Positions 35,329 through 45,300 of a stretch of DNA of 64,000 bases are shown here, piece by piece; the stretch's first letter is position 1; each line of letters opens with the position of its first letter. Location: the NCBI GenBank assembly GCA_017962105.1, contig JAGCVY010000094.1:1-64000 (forward strand), in the 5' to 3' direction. This DNA is from Lachnospiraceae bacterium (GTDB taxonomy: Bacteria > Bacillota > Clostridia > Lachnospirales > Lachnospiraceae). Under the pieces are notes generated by a model. It had not been told where the DNA came from. It ran no database searches and saw only the letters and a list, made by a program, of their open reading frames with translations. The position numbers and the translations under genes were made by a program.

Positions 35329-36948
35329 ATGCCAGAAGCATTTTTCCCGATTCTGGTTGCGGCGCAGGGCGGCGTTTTGGTACCCGTTCTGATTGCTGTG
35401 TTTGTCACCCTGATTGTCACCGCCATTGTTGCTATTATCGTGAGCTTGAAGGTCCTCGTTCCTCTTCGTATGAAAGAGTATGAGGCGGAGGTAGGATCCG
35501 CGGAGCAGCGCTCGAAGGAAATCATCGACGACGCGAACCGCAGTGCTCAGAAGATTGCCGCAACGGCGAAGAAAGAGGCTCTTTTGGAAGCAAAGGAAGA
35601 GGCTCTGAGGGCAAAGAATGAATCGGATCGTGAGATCAAGGAGCGCAGAGCCGAGGTTCAGCGATACGAGAAACGAGTGACACAGAAAGAGGAGAATCTG
35701 GACAGAAAGCTGGAGTCCTTAGAGAAGAAAGAAGCACGCATGACGCAGAAGGAGCAGGATCTCGACCGCAAGATCGAGGAAGCGAACGAGTACTGCGAGA
35801 AGCAGATTGCGGAGCTGGAGAGAATCTCGGGACTGACCTCCAATAAGGCGAAGGAATATCTTTTAGAATCTGTCAAGGAAGATGTAAAACACGAAACCGC
35901 GGTAATGATACGCGATCTGGAGACTGAGGCAAGAGAGACGGCAGACAAGCGCGCGAAGGAATTGATCGTCAATTCGATCCAGAAGTGTGCTGCCGATCAC
36001 GTAGCTGAGGCCACCATTTCCGTTGTACAGTTGCCGAACGACGAAATGAAAGGACGCATCATCGGTCGTGAAGGACGAAACATCCGCACGATCGAGACGC
36101 TCACCGGTATCGACCTGATCATCGACGATACGCCGGAAGCCGTCATTCTGTCGGGCTTTGACCCGATCCGACGCGAAGTTGCGAGAATCGCTCTCGAGAA
36201 ACTGGTCGTTGACGGACGTATTCATCCCGCGCGTATTGAAGAGATGGTCGATAAGGCGCAGAGAGAGGTTGAGAACATCATTCGTGAGGAAGGTGAGGCA
36301 GCCGTCATCAAGACCGGCGTTCACGGACTTCATCCGGAGATGGTTCGTCTGCTCGGCAAGATGAAGTATCGTACCAGTTACGGTCAGAATGCGCTGAAGC
36401 ATTCCATTGAGGTTTCCTTACTGTCCGGCCTGCTTGCCGGAGAGCTCGGGGCTGATGTGCGTCTTGCAAAACGTGCAGGTTTACTTCACGACATCGGCAA
36501 ATCCGTCGATCACGAGATGGAAGGCACGCATGTGCAGATCGGTATCGACATTTGTAAGAAGTATAAAGAATCCCCCGTTGTTATCAATGCGGTAGCGTCT
36601 CATCACGGAGACTGCGAGCCCACATCCATGATCTCGTTCATCGTGCAGGCTGCGGATACCATTTCCGCTGCACGTCCGGGTGCGCGCCGCGAAACCTTAG
36701 ACACTTATACCAACAGACTGAGTCAACTAGAAGATATTGCCAACAGCTTTAAAGGAGTGGAGAAATCTTTCGCTATCCAGGCAGGCCGGGAAGTCCGCGT
36801 TATGGTTGTTCCCGAGCAGGTCAGCGACGACGATATGGTTCTCATTGCAAGAGAACTGTCGAAGAAGATCGAATCCGAGCTTGAGTACCCCGGACAGATC
36901 AAGATCAGCATGATCCGGGAGTCCAGAGTCACCGATTACGCCAAGTAA
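35329..36948 (+). CDS. rny: Ribonuclease Y
   Basis: Membrane-anchored endoribonuclease that starts bulk mRNA decay in Firmicutes. 539 residues. One N-terminal membrane helix (about residues 12-38), then a long charged coiled coil (about 45-215), a KH domain with [40 protein letters not shown], and an HD domain with [17 protein letters not shown]. The frame is open upstream, but ATG 35329 with GGAGGTGCATTTCA is the clear start. Monocistronic, with own promoter and terminator. Confidence 0.97.
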   Translation: MPEAFFPILVAAQGGVLVPVLIAVFVTLIVTAIVAIIVSLKVLVPLRMKEYEAEVGSAEQRSKEIIDDANRSAQKIAATAKKEALLEAKEEALRAKNESDREIKERRAEVQRYEKRVTQKEENLDRKLESLEKKEARMTQKEQDLDRKIEEANEYCEKQIAELERISGLTSNKAKEYLLESVKEDVKHETAVMIRDLETEARETADKRAKELIVNSIQKCAADHVAEATISVVQLPNDEMKGRIIGREGRNIRTIETLTGIDLIIDDTPEAVILSGFDPIRREVARIALEKLVVDGRIHPARIEEMVDKAQREVENIIREEGEAAVIKTGVHGLHPEMVRLLGKMKYRTSYGQNALKHSIEVSLLSGLLAGELGADVRLAKRAGLLHDIGKSVDHEMEGTHVQIGIDICKKYKESPVVINAVASHHGDCEPTSMISFIVQAADTISAARPGARRETLDTYTNRLSQLEDIANSFKGVEKSFAIQAGREVRVMVVPEQVSDDDMVLIARELSKKIESELEYPGQIKISMIRESRVTDYAK

Positions 36949-36969
36949 TCTGAATCGACGTACAAAATC

Positions 36970-37001
36970 AGGGGCCGAACAGCTTTGTTCGGTCCCTTTT
37001 T
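36970..37001 (+). terminator. Intrinsic terminator after rny
   Basis: Twelve-pair stem (one G-T) AGGGGCCGAACA (36970-36981) / TGTTCGGTCCCT (36986-36997) with tetraloop GCTT and TTTTT. Confidence 0.92.
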
Positions 37002-37069
37002 CACGCTCTTGGCAATAACCGCTAAAAACCTATGGAAATTCCTTATTTTTTCGGTACTTTGCCGATGAC

Positions 37070-37084
37070 ATTTTTCGGAAAATA
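37070..37084 (+). promoter_or_regulatory. CodY-box-like site before the aminotransferase gene
   Basis: ATTTTTCGGAAAATA matches the CodY consensus AATTTTCWGAAAATT at 12 of 15 positions and keeps the inverted TTTTC/GAAAA core. It ends 3 bp before the -35 element at 37088. codY is in this window and an amino-acid aminotransferase is a typical target, so control is plausible but unproven. Confidence 0.5.
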
Positions 37085-37087
37085 CAC

Positions 37088-37116
37088 TTGCCTTTTTCGA
37101 GAATGTATACTAAAAT
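37088..37116 (+). promoter_or_regulatory. Promoter of the aminotransferase gene
   Basis: TTGCCT (37088-37093), 17-bp spacer, TAAAAT (37111-37116). The leader of about 85 nt holds an operator-like dyad (37137-37155) and a small hairpin GCGG-CTTG-CCGC. Confidence 0.7.
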
Positions 37117-37136
37117 GCAATTTGTATTGTATACAT

Positions 37137-37155
37137 GTCGACACTATATGTCGAC
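37137..37155 (+). promoter_or_regulatory. Operator-like dyad, copy 1 (core ACTATATGT)
   Basis: GTCGACA-CTATA-TGTCGAC, a perfect 7-bp inverted repeat around a 5-bp centre, just downstream of the expected transcription start. Related sites lie at 39951-39969 and 40055-40073. Confidence 0.5.
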
Positions 37156-37208
37156 CGGAGTAAGCGGCTTGCCGCAATAGTATGAGAATAAAGTGAGGTA
37201 CAGGTTCC

Positions 37209-38411
37209 ATGTCGTTATCCCTATCGGTCAAAGGTCTTTCGGTTAAACCTTCTTCCACATTGGCAATCACAGCAAAAGCCAAGGAGCTCCGCGCACAAGG
37301 GCTTGATGTTGTCGGCTTTGGTGCGGGAGAACCGGATTTTGATACCCCGGTAAATATCCGAGACGCCGCAAAGGAGGCTCTGGACCTGGGCGTTACCAGA
37401 TATACGCCTGCAGCCGGTATGCCCGAGCTTCGCAAGGCGATCAGCAGAAAGTTTGAAAGAGTCAACGGACTTGCGTACGCTCCGGAGCAGATCATCGTCA
37501 GCAACGGAGGAAAGCATGCTCTCACGAACATTTTCCAGGCGATCCTGAATCCCGGAGACGAAGTGATCATCCCAAGCCCTTACTGGCTGAGTTATCCAGA
37601 GATTGTTAAGCTCGCGGACGGCGTTCCGGTTTTTGTAAACTGTGATGCGGATGCTCACTTTAAGATCACGCCCGAGAAGCTTATAGCTGCCTGCAACAAA
37701 AACACAAAGGCGCTGATCCTGAATTCCCCGAACAATCCTACGGGTATGGTATATACCAGGGAGGAACTGGAAGCCCTTGCGAAGGTGATCGTCGAGAAGG
37801 ATATCTATGTTGTCTCCGATGAGATCTATGAGAGCCTTGTATACGGAAATATCGAGCAGGTAAGCATCGCGTCCCTCGGCGAAGACATTTACAACCATAC
37901 GATCACCTGCTGCGGTATGGCGAAGGCCTACGCCATGACAGGATGGCGCATCGGTTACACCGGAGCTCCGCTTCCTGTTGCCAAGGTTATGGCGAGCATC
38001 CAGAGCCATCAGACCTCGAACCCCAACTCCATCGCACAGTACGCATCCGTTGAGGCGCTTGACGGCCCTCAGGAATCCGTACAGGCCATGCGCAGGGAGT
38101 TTGACAAGAGACGCGTTTACATGTGCAAGCGAATCGAAGCGATGCCCTATGTCGATGCCGTGACGCCGAAGGGAGCCTTCTATGTTTTCGTGAACATCGG
38201 CGAGGTGCTCAAGAAGAAGTACAAGGGCGAGACCGTCGGAACGGTTGAGAATCTTGCTAAGATCCTGATCGAGGATTACCTCACGGCGGTGATCCCGTGC
38301 CGTGACTTCGGACGAGAGGATCATGTCCGTCTTTCCTATGCAATCAGCATGGAGCAGATCGGAAAGGGGCTTGACCGGATCGCGCAGTTCCTTGCAGCTG
38401 TCACGGATTGA
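37209..38411 (+). CDS. Pyridoxal-phosphate aminotransferase (aspartate aminotransferase type)
   Basis: Class I PLP enzyme moving amino groups between amino acids and 2-oxoglutarate, 400 residues. N-terminal LSVKPSSTLAITAKAKELRAQGLDVVGFGAGEPDFDTP and RYTPAAGMPELRKAI are typical of the Bacillus-type aspartate aminotransferase group. LNSPNNPTGMVY, VVSDEIYESLVY and MAKAYAMTGWRIGY (with the PLP Lys) are intact. Aspartate is the most likely donor, but related enzymes use other substrates. The upstream region has a CodY-like box and an unusual dyad. Confidence 0.92.
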   Translation: MSLSLSVKGLSVKPSSTLAITAKAKELRAQGLDVVGFGAGEPDFDTPVNIRDAAKEALDLGVTRYTPAAGMPELRKAISRKFERVNGLAYAPEQIIVSNGGKHALTNIFQAILNPGDEVIIPSPYWLSYPEIVKLADGVPVFVNCDADAHFKITPEKLIAACNKNTKALILNSPNNPTGMVYTREELEALAKVIVEKDIYVVSDEIYESLVYGNIEQVSIASLGEDIYNHTITCCGMAKAYAMTGWRIGYTGAPLPVAKVMASIQSHQTSNPNSIAQYASVEALDGPQESVQAMRREFDKRRVYMCKRIEAMPYVDAVTPKGAFYVFVNIGEVLKKKYKGETVGTVENLAKILIEDYLTAVIPCRDFGREDHVRLSYAISMEQIGKGLDRIAQFLAAVTD

Positions 38412-38520
38412 TACTCGTTGTGAAATATGATAAACTGTATGCGGGCAGAGGTTATTCTGTCCGCATTTTCCTTTTATGAACTGTATTTCGTCGAAACCGT
38501 ATTTGGGGAGGTGGCTTTGG

Positions 38521-39846
38521 ATGCGCATGTATGATGTCATTACCGCGAAGAAACACGGTATGGAGCTTACGGATGAGCAGATTGCTTTCGTTGTCAAGGG
38601 GTTTACCGCCGGAGATATCCCGGATTATCAGATGTCGGCTCTGCTCATGGCAATCTGTCTGAAGGGATTGAATGAGCGGGAAACCGCAACGCTTACCATG
38701 GAGATGGCGCAAAGCGGCGATATGCTCGACCTTTCGGCCATACACGGGAAGAAGGCGGATAAGCATTCCACCGGCGGCGTCGGCGACAAGACAACGATGA
38801 TCGTCGCACCGATCGTTGCTTGTCTGGGGGTTCCCGTGGCAAAAATGTCGGGACGAGGTTTGGGACACACCGGCGGCACCATCGATAAGCTGGAGAGCAT
38901 CCCGGGCTTCCGGACCACGATACCCGCGGAGGAGTTCATCCGGAACGTCAATGAGATACAGATCGCGGTTGCAGGCCAGAGTGCCAATCTTGCGCCTGCC
39001 GACAAGAAAATGTATGCGCTGCGGGATGTCACGGCTACGGTTGACAATATTTCCCTGATCGCGTCCAGCATTATGAGCAAGAAGCTTGCCTCGGGTGCCG
39101 ACGTGATCGTGCTGGATGTAAAAACAGGAAGCGGCGCGTTTATGAAGACCGTGGAGGATTCCGCGGAACTTGCCCGCGCGATGGTATCCATCGGAAACCA
39201 CTGCGGAAGAAAGACCTACGCGGTGATCACCGACATGAACCAGGTGCTGGGAAGATATGTTGGGAACTGGCTGGAGGTGCGCGAGGCAATGGAGGTGCTC
39301 TCCGGCAGAGGCGATGAGGAGCTTCGCATGGTAAGCGTTACGCTGGCATCCTATATGCTTTACGGAAGCGGAGCGGCGAAAACGTTAGCCGAGGCGGAAA
39401 CTATGGTAAACCGGGTGCTGGATGACGGTTCCGCATTCCGGAAGTTCCGGGAGTTTGTGGAACGGCAGGGCGGAGACGTTTCGGTTGTCGACGATCCTTC
39501 TCGCATTCCTCCGGTAACCTATGAGGTGCCTGTGACGGCACCAAGAAGCGGTTACGTCGCGGAGATCAACGCGGAGGAAATCGGAACGGCGAGCCTTCTC
39601 TTAGGCGGAGGCAGGGAGAAAAAAGAGGACACCATCGATCCTCTGGTAGGGATCCGCGTGGATAAAAAGGTCGGAGACCGGGTGAACGAGGGCGATGTTA
39701 TCGGTGTTTTGTACGGTAACGATGAGAAAATAATTGATGCAGCAAGAGAACGTTTCCTCGGTGCCTACCGGTATTCCGACACTGCGACGAAGCCGGTGGT
39801 GCCGATCTACGGATTTGTGGATGAGAACGGGATCCATTTGAACTGA
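38521..39846 (+). CDS. Pyrimidine-nucleoside phosphorylase
   Basis: Reversible phosphorolysis of uridine, thymidine or deoxyuridine in nucleoside salvage, 441 residues. Signature KHSTGGVGDKTTMIVAPIVA, GRGLGHTGGTIDKLESIPGF and VDNISLIASSIMSKKLASGADVIVLDVKTGSGAFM are fully conserved. The C-terminal PYNP domain ends with a variable acidic tail. The frame is open earlier, but ATG 38521 follows GGGGAGGTGGCTTTGG and fits the family start MRMYDVI. Thymidine versus broader pyrimidine specificity cannot be told from sequence alone. Confidence 0.94.
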   Translation: MRMYDVITAKKHGMELTDEQIAFVVKGFTAGDIPDYQMSALLMAICLKGLNERETATLTMEMAQSGDMLDLSAIHGKKADKHSTGGVGDKTTMIVAPIVACLGVPVAKMSGRGLGHTGGTIDKLESIPGFRTTIPAEEFIRNVNEIQIAVAGQSANLAPADKKMYALRDVTATVDNISLIASSIMSKKLASGADVIVLDVKTGSGAFMKTVEDSAELARAMVSIGNHCGRKTYAVITDMNQVLGRYVGNWLEVREAMEVLSGRGDEELRMVSVTLASYMLYGSGAAKTLAEAETMVNRVLDDGSAFRKFREFVERQGGDVSVVDDPSRIPPVTYEVPVTAPRSGYVAEINAEEIGTASLLLGGGREKKEDTIDPLVGIRVDKKVGDRVNEGDVIGVLYGNDEKIIDAARERFLGAYRYSDTATKPVVPIYGFVDENGIHLN

Positions 39847-39890
39847 GCGCAGTACGGCGTTTCTATTCGGAACAACACAAAACGAAACGG

Positions 39891-39917
39891 GGGACATGCG
39901 GAAGCGTGTCCCTTTTT
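39891..39917 (+). terminator. Intrinsic terminator after the nucleoside phosphorylase
   Basis: GGGACATGC (39891-39899) / GCGTGTCCC (39904-39912), nine pairs with one G-T, 4-nt loop, then TTTTT. Confidence 0.9.
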
Positions 39918-39950
39918 CTGTGCTTCCGGCCATGTCAGCCCTGTGGTACG

Positions 39951-39969
39951 GTGAACACTATATGTTGTG
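39951..39969 (+). promoter_or_regulatory. Operator-like dyad, copy 2 (core ACTATATGT)
   Basis: GTGAACA-CTATA-TGTTGTG shares the core ACACTATATGT with copy 1 at 37137-37155. It lies about 115 bp upstream of the metallophosphoesterase promoter. The 285-bp gap 39847-40131 also holds a 9-mer copy at 39994-40002. Confidence 0.45.
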
Positions 39970-40054
39970 TTCCCGCTTCAGGGACGAAAACTCCGGAAAA
40001 TGTGCATTTGTCCGAAAAAATACCACAAATCCTTGCGCTTTTCGGCGGTTTATC

Positions 40055-40073
40055 CACCACATATAGTTGACAA
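40055..40073 (-). promoter_or_regulatory. Operator-like dyad, copy 3 (reverse orientation), over the -35
   Basis: Read on the minus strand: TTGTCAA-CTATA-TGTGGTG, again with the core ACTATATGT. It covers the -35 element (40067-40072) of the metallophosphoesterase promoter, the expected position for a repressor. Confidence 0.45.
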
Positions 40074-40095
40074 ATCATCCCCGATTGTTTATAAT
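40067..40095 (+). promoter_or_regulatory. Consensus promoter of the metallophosphoesterase-scpAB unit
   Basis: TTGACA (40067-40072), 17-bp spacer, TATAAT (40090-40095): a full match to the vegetative consensus. Confidence 0.92.
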
Positions 40096-40131
40096 TTTTA
40101 TGATACGGGTGCGTATATATGGAGATTTGAA

Positions 40132-40989
40132 ATGATCCGCTGGATATTGTTAGGCATCGGCATATTGATTGTCGTATTTGTTATCTATCAGCATTTGATT
40201 CAACGGCATTTGCAGGTGGTTCACCTCACCGTGAAACCGGCGAGGGCGGGAGCGTTTGCAAAGGAGCTGCCGGGTCGGATTTTGGTGTTTGCGGATCTGC
40301 ATAACGACACCTTCGGCAAGGACAACGTAAGACTTACGGAACGGATCCGGGAACAGAATCCCGAGATGATCCTGATCCCCGGAGATCTGCTGATCGGAAG
40401 AAGAAAGAATTTTCATGTTGCTTCCGACCTTTTGCGGAAACTGAACGAGCTCGGCGTTCCGATGTATCTCTCCCTCGGCAATCACGAGACCGGTACGATG
40501 GAGCATAAGCCGGAGCTCTATGAGGAGTTTCTTAAGGAAGCTTCCTGCGAGAACCTGCATGTCCTTGACAACCGCTGCGAACACTGCTCCGAACATGTGG
40601 CGATCTGCGGACTGACGCTTCCCATGGAGGTCTACGGTAAGCGCGGAAGGCGATACCGGGTCACGGATAAGGAATTGTCGAAGATCTCGCCGGCTCCGGC
40701 AGGAGATGATTTTATTATTCTCTTAGCACACACGCCGTACTATTTCGACTCTTATGTGTCCTACGGCGCCGATCTGGTCGTGTCGGGGCATGTGCACGGA
40801 GGGATCGTGAGGCTTCCGTTCCTCGGAGGCGTGATCTCCCCGCAGATGGAACTGTTCCCGAAGTACGATGCCGGGATTTATGAGAAGGACGGAACGGTGC
40901 TTGCGGTTACGAGAGGGCTGGGAACACATTTTCCGCCGATCCGGATTGCGAACCGGCCGGAAATTCTTGTACTTGATATAGAGAAATGA
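40132..40989 (+). CDS. Membrane-anchored calcineurin-like metallophosphoesterase
   Basis: 285 residues: one N-terminal membrane helix (about 3-22) and a metallophosphoesterase domain. Metal and active-site motifs are LVFADLHND, MILIPGDLL, LSLGNHE, AHTPYY and VVSGHVHGG, in the standard order. The family includes YkuE-type lipid-pyrophosphatase-like and unknown phosphodiesterases, so the substrate is open. ATG 40132 follows GGAGATTTGAA. The stop overlaps an ATG in the scpA frame (ATGA). A consensus promoter and a dyad over its -35 suggest active control. Confidence 0.88.
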   Translation: MIRWILLGIGILIVVFVIYQHLIQRHLQVVHLTVKPARAGAFAKELPGRILVFADLHNDTFGKDNVRLTERIREQNPEMILIPGDLLIGRRKNFHVASDLLRKLNELGVPMYLSLGNHETGTMEHKPELYEEFLKEASCENLHVLDNRCEHCSEHVAICGLTLPMEVYGKRGRRYRVTDKELSKISPAPAGDDFIILLAHTPYYFDSYVSYGADLVVSGHVHGGIVRLPFLGGVISPQMELFPKYDAGIYEKDGTVLAVTRGLGTHFPPIRIANRPEILVLDIEK

Positions 40990-41045
40990 GAAACGGGACG
41001 GAAGACTCAGGGATTCCCGGGGACCCGTCCGGAAAGGAGACTATC

Positions 41046-41813
41046 GTGGATATTTCGTTTTCCCTGGAAGCGTTTGAAGGTCCGCTTGACCTTTTGATCC
41101 ACCTGATCGAGAAGAATAAAGTAAATATCTATGATATTCCCATTGCGATGATCACGGATCAGTATATGGAATATGTCTCCGAGATGCAGCGCCTGCAGAT
41201 GGACAACATCAGCGAGTTCATGGTGATGGCTGCCTATCTTCTCAAGATCAAATCCCAGATGCTTCTTCCCGCGCCTGCAGCCGAGGAAGAGGGAGATCCC
41301 CGCGCAGAGCTTGTGGAGCGCCTGCTGGAGCACAAGATGTATCAGCATGCGTCCCGGGAGCTTAAGGACCGTCAGGTGGATGCTGCAAGACACCTCTACC
41401 GCGAGGCTGACGTTCCCGCCGAGGTCGCAGCCTACGAGGAGGAGATCAAGGCCGAGGATGTCATCGGAGACCTTCCGTTGTCGGAACTCAGCCGTATCTT
41501 CCGCGATATCATGAAGCGGCAGGATGCGAAGATCGATCCCATCCGTGCTTCCTTCGGCCGTATTGAGAAGGAAGAGGTGAATTTCCGGGATAAGGTCATG
41601 AAGATCCAGGAATACGGACTGGAGCACAGGCATTTTTCGTTCCGTAAGCTTTTGGAGAAGGCGGCGGACCGCATTGAAGTCATCGTGACGTTCCTGGGTA
41701 TTCTTGAGCTGATCCATCTTGGCAGGGTTCTGATTCGTCAGAACCGGTTGTTCGATGATTTCGAGATTGATTTTGTGGCAAATGATGTTGTGCCGATAGA
41801 AAGTTTTGCGTAG
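41046..41813 (+). CDS. scpA: Segregation and condensation protein A
   Basis: Kleisin subunit that bridges SMC heads for chromosome compaction and segregation. 255 residues. The N-terminal segment FSLEAFEGPLDLLIHLIEKNKVNIYDIPIAMITDQYMEY is the classic ScpA start. Mid-region is acidic and helical; the C-terminal winged helix includes VIVTFLGILELIHLGRVLIRQ. The frame runs back to 40986, but GTG 41046 has AAGGAG at ideal distance and matches family starts. Next to scpB, as usual. Confidence 0.95.
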   Translation: MDISFSLEAFEGPLDLLIHLIEKNKVNIYDIPIAMITDQYMEYVSEMQRLQMDNISEFMVMAAYLLKIKSQMLLPAPAAEEEGDPRAELVERLLEHKMYQHASRELKDRQVDAARHLYREADVPAEVAAYEEEIKAEDVIGDLPLSELSRIFRDIMKRQDAKIDPIRASFGRIEKEEVNFRDKVMKIQEYGLEHRHFSFRKLLEKAADRIEVIVTFLGILELIHLGRVLIRQNRLFDDFEIDFVANDVVPIESFA

Positions 41814-41827
41814 AGAGGATATGACCA

Positions 41828-42391
41828 TTGGCAATGACGGATAAAAAAGCAGCCATCGAAGGAATCCTCTTTACCATGGGGGATGCCGTCGAGGGCGAGC
41901 GGATCGCGGAAGCACTCTCACTGACGGAGGATGAATTTCAGCAGCAGATCGATGAGCTGATACAGGAGTATGAAAATCCTTCCCGCGGTATGATGATCCT
42001 CCGGCTCGGAACAAAGTACCAGATGTGCACGAAGACCGAGTGCTACGAGGATCTGATCAAACTGTGTCACGTGCCGAAGAAACACGTGCTCACGGACGTA
42101 ATGCTGGAGACGCTTGCGATCGTCGCATACAAGCAGCCGGTGACGAGAGCCGATATCGATGCGATCCGGGGCGTGAACAGCGATTTTACGATTAACAAGT
42201 TGTTGGAGTACCATCTCATCTGTGAATTGGGACGATTGGAAGCTCCGGGACGTCCGATCGTATTCGGTACAACGGACGATTTTCTTCGAAGTTTCGGAGT
42301 ATCCTCGATTGACGAGCTTCCGTATATCGGACCGGAGATGGTAGAGGAATTCAAGCAGGAAGCGGAAGAGGAAGCAACGATTGGAGTTTAG
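41828..42391 (+). CDS. scpB: Segregation and condensation protein B
   Basis: Partner of ScpA in the SMC condensin complex; 187 residues with two winged-helix domains. AAIEGILFTMGDAVEGERIAEAL at the start and LETLAIVAYKQPVTRADIDAIRGVNSD plus LLEYHLICELGRLEAPGRPIVFGTTDDFLRSFG in the second half are diagnostic. The start TTG 41828 is 9 bp from AGAGG; ATG 41834 is an alternative two codons later. The end overlaps the SNF2 gene by 11 bp. Confidence 0.94.
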   Translation: MAMTDKKAAIEGILFTMGDAVEGERIAEALSLTEDEFQQQIDELIQEYENPSRGMMILRLGTKYQMCTKTECYEDLIKLCHVPKKHVLTDVMLETLAIVAYKQPVTRADIDAIRGVNSDFTINKLLEYHLICELGRLEAPGRPIVFGTTDDFLRSFGVSSIDELPYIGPEMVEEFKQEAEEEATIGV

Positions 42392-45300
42392 GGATTTCTT
42401 AACCAAATCTTTTATCAAAAGCTATGCGCAGAATGACGAAGTCTATGCGGATGGCTTTTCCTATTACCGCAACGGCCGTGTGACCCACGCCGTGGCCTCC
42501 AAAGACAAGAGAATCTATCAATTTACGGTCAAGGGTAACTACAACTATAAGGTTACCATCCGTCTGACGGATGCGATGAACTGCACCTGCACCTGTGCCA
42601 ACCTTTCCAAGAACAGCGGCATCTGCAAGCACATCATTGCATCCCTTCTTTTCCTGAATCAGTTTGAGCGCACGGCGAAAGCCAACGCCGATCTCACGCC
42701 GGAAGATCAGAAGAACGGGCAGATCCTGGATTATTACAGCGAACTGGAGCCGGGCATCGCGCATTGCGTGACCGGTCATCTGGAGCTGACATTTTTCTAC
42801 AACGGCATTCTCCGCCAGCCCAAGGATCATATTGTCATGCGGATCGCCATGGGCTCCGCCCGTTGCTATAAGATCCAGTCCGTGAAGAAAATGTTAGAGA
42901 TGGTACGGGCGGGACAGAGCTTTGCCCTCGGCAAGGATTTTACGTTCCGGAGGGACATCGTCGAGTTCGATGCGAGCTCGAAACGCGTTCTGGATTATCT
43001 CTCGGAACTCCTGGAGCTGGAGGAGCGCTTTGAGATCACCGGCGAAAAATCGGTGTTCCAGAGGAACGACATCGTCCTTTCCAAGACCATGTTCCTGGAA
43101 GTCCTTCTTCGCTTGGGCGGTGACTCCTTCAACCTTGTGATCAACGACAGGACGAATCTTGAGGACGTCCGTTTTGTGGACGGCAATCCATATATTTCCT
43201 ACGATATTGATGCGGATGAGAACTTCGTTTCCATCGGATATGCGGACACCTCCCGAGTGTTCCCGCTTGCCGCCGACGGAAGCCTGCTTTTGTATGACCG
43301 CGTTTTGTATCATCCGTCCGCATCGTTTACGAAGAACTATCTTCCCATTTACAACAACCTCTCAAAAGACGGGTCGCCTATGACCTTCCGCGGGGAACAT
43401 GCAAGACGGTTCCTTGAGGAGGTTCTCCCGAAACTCAGCAACTCCATGAACGTGGAGATCCCTTCCGCGCTGGCGGAGCGGTATCTTACGCTGCCTCTCT
43501 CCGCAGTAATGAACCTCGATTATGTCTACGGCGATATCCGGGGCGAGCTTTTGTTCTCCTACGGGGAATATACCTTCAACAGTTTCGCGGAGCCCGATAT
43601 CCGGGAGCATATCCTTGTCCGTGACAAGGAAGGAGAGCAGGCCATCCTGAACAAGCTGAACACCCTCGGCTTTGAACCGCACAGCGGATATTATCTCCTT
43701 CATGAGACCGAGGCGATCTTTGATTTCATCTCCGGGGAGCGCGACGGACTGGATTCCATGGTGGAACTGCGGTATTCCGATTCGTTCCGCTCGCTCCGGA
43801 TCAACAAGGGCGAGAAGGTCTCCTACGGCGTTCATATGAAGTCCGGCGAAGACTATATGACCCTCGAGGTTTCGTATGATGACGTTCCGAAGAAAGAACT
43901 CGCCGACATTTTCCGGTCGATCAAACTGAAGAAGAAGTACTATCGGTTAAAGGACGGGAACTTCCTTCTGCTGGATTCCGATACCCTGCAGCAGTCGGTT
44001 CAGTTCCTTCGCTCCCTGTCCGGATCAACGGTGCCGATCCGCGAGAACGGCATTGTGGTCGAACGGTCCCAGGCAAGCTATCTGGAGCAGATGCTTCGCC
44101 GGATGGACTCGGAATATCATATCGATGACTGCATCTATAAGCTTCTCGATACATTGAACAATCCGCCGCATCGGACATGTCCGCCGGAGATTGCCGCCGA
44201 TGTCCGGTCCTATCAGATGGCCGGCTTTGAGTGGATGTGCAATCTTGCGGACAACCGTATGGGCGGTATCCTCGCCGACGACATGGGTCTTGGCAAGACG
44301 TTACAGTCCATCATGTATCTCGTAACGCTTCCGAAGGACAGCCGCCGCATGGTCGTCTGCCCGACATCGCTGATGTACAACTGGAAGGATGAGTTCGAGA
44401 ACTTTGCCCCGTCCCTCAAGTGCGAGATCGTTTGCGGTCCTCCGGACGAGCGGAAGCGGATCATAAAGGAGAGTGACGCCCAGGTGCTGATCACGTCGTA
44501 TCCTTTGATCCGACGAGACCTTGCATACTATAAGGACATTACATTTTCCGCGGTCATTATCGACGAGGCGCAAAACATCAAGAACAGCGCTTCCATGAAC
44601 GCCCAGAGCGTGAAGAACCTGAAGACGGAGTCCAGATTCGCACTCACAGGTACGCCCATCGAGAATTCGCTGTCGGAAATCTGGTCGATCTTCGATTTCG
44701 TCATGCCCGGCTACCTGTTCTCGCATCCGAAGTTCGTCAAGGAATACGAGAAGCCGATCATGAACAACAATACCGAGATCCTCGACCAGCTGAACCTCCG
44801 GATCCAGCCCTTCGTGCTTCGCCGTATGAAACAGGATGTGCTGTCGGAACTTCCGGAGAAGACCGAGGAGAAGATCCTTGTGGACCTTTCCGAGGAGCAG
44901 AAGAAGCTGTACGCCTCGTATCTTGAGAGTTATCGAGGCGAGTTCGATCTCGACAACGACGCAAGTATCAACGAGAACCGGATGCAGATCTTGAGCGCCT
45001 TGATGCGTCTGCGTCAGATCTGCTGCCATCCGTCCACCTTTATGACCAACTACGAGGGCGGCAGTTCCAAGATGGATCTGTTGATGGAACTGATCGAGCA
45101 GGCGATCGCCTCCGGACACAGAATGCTTGTGTTCTCCCAGTTTACCTCCATGCTGGAGCTGGTTGCAAATGCGCTGGAGGAGAAGAACCTGAGCTATTTC
45201 TGCATCCGCGGAGACACCAAGGTAGCGACCCGGAACGATTATGTGCATCGGTTTAACGACGGGGAGAACAGCATTTTCCTGATCTCGTTGAAGGCCGGAG

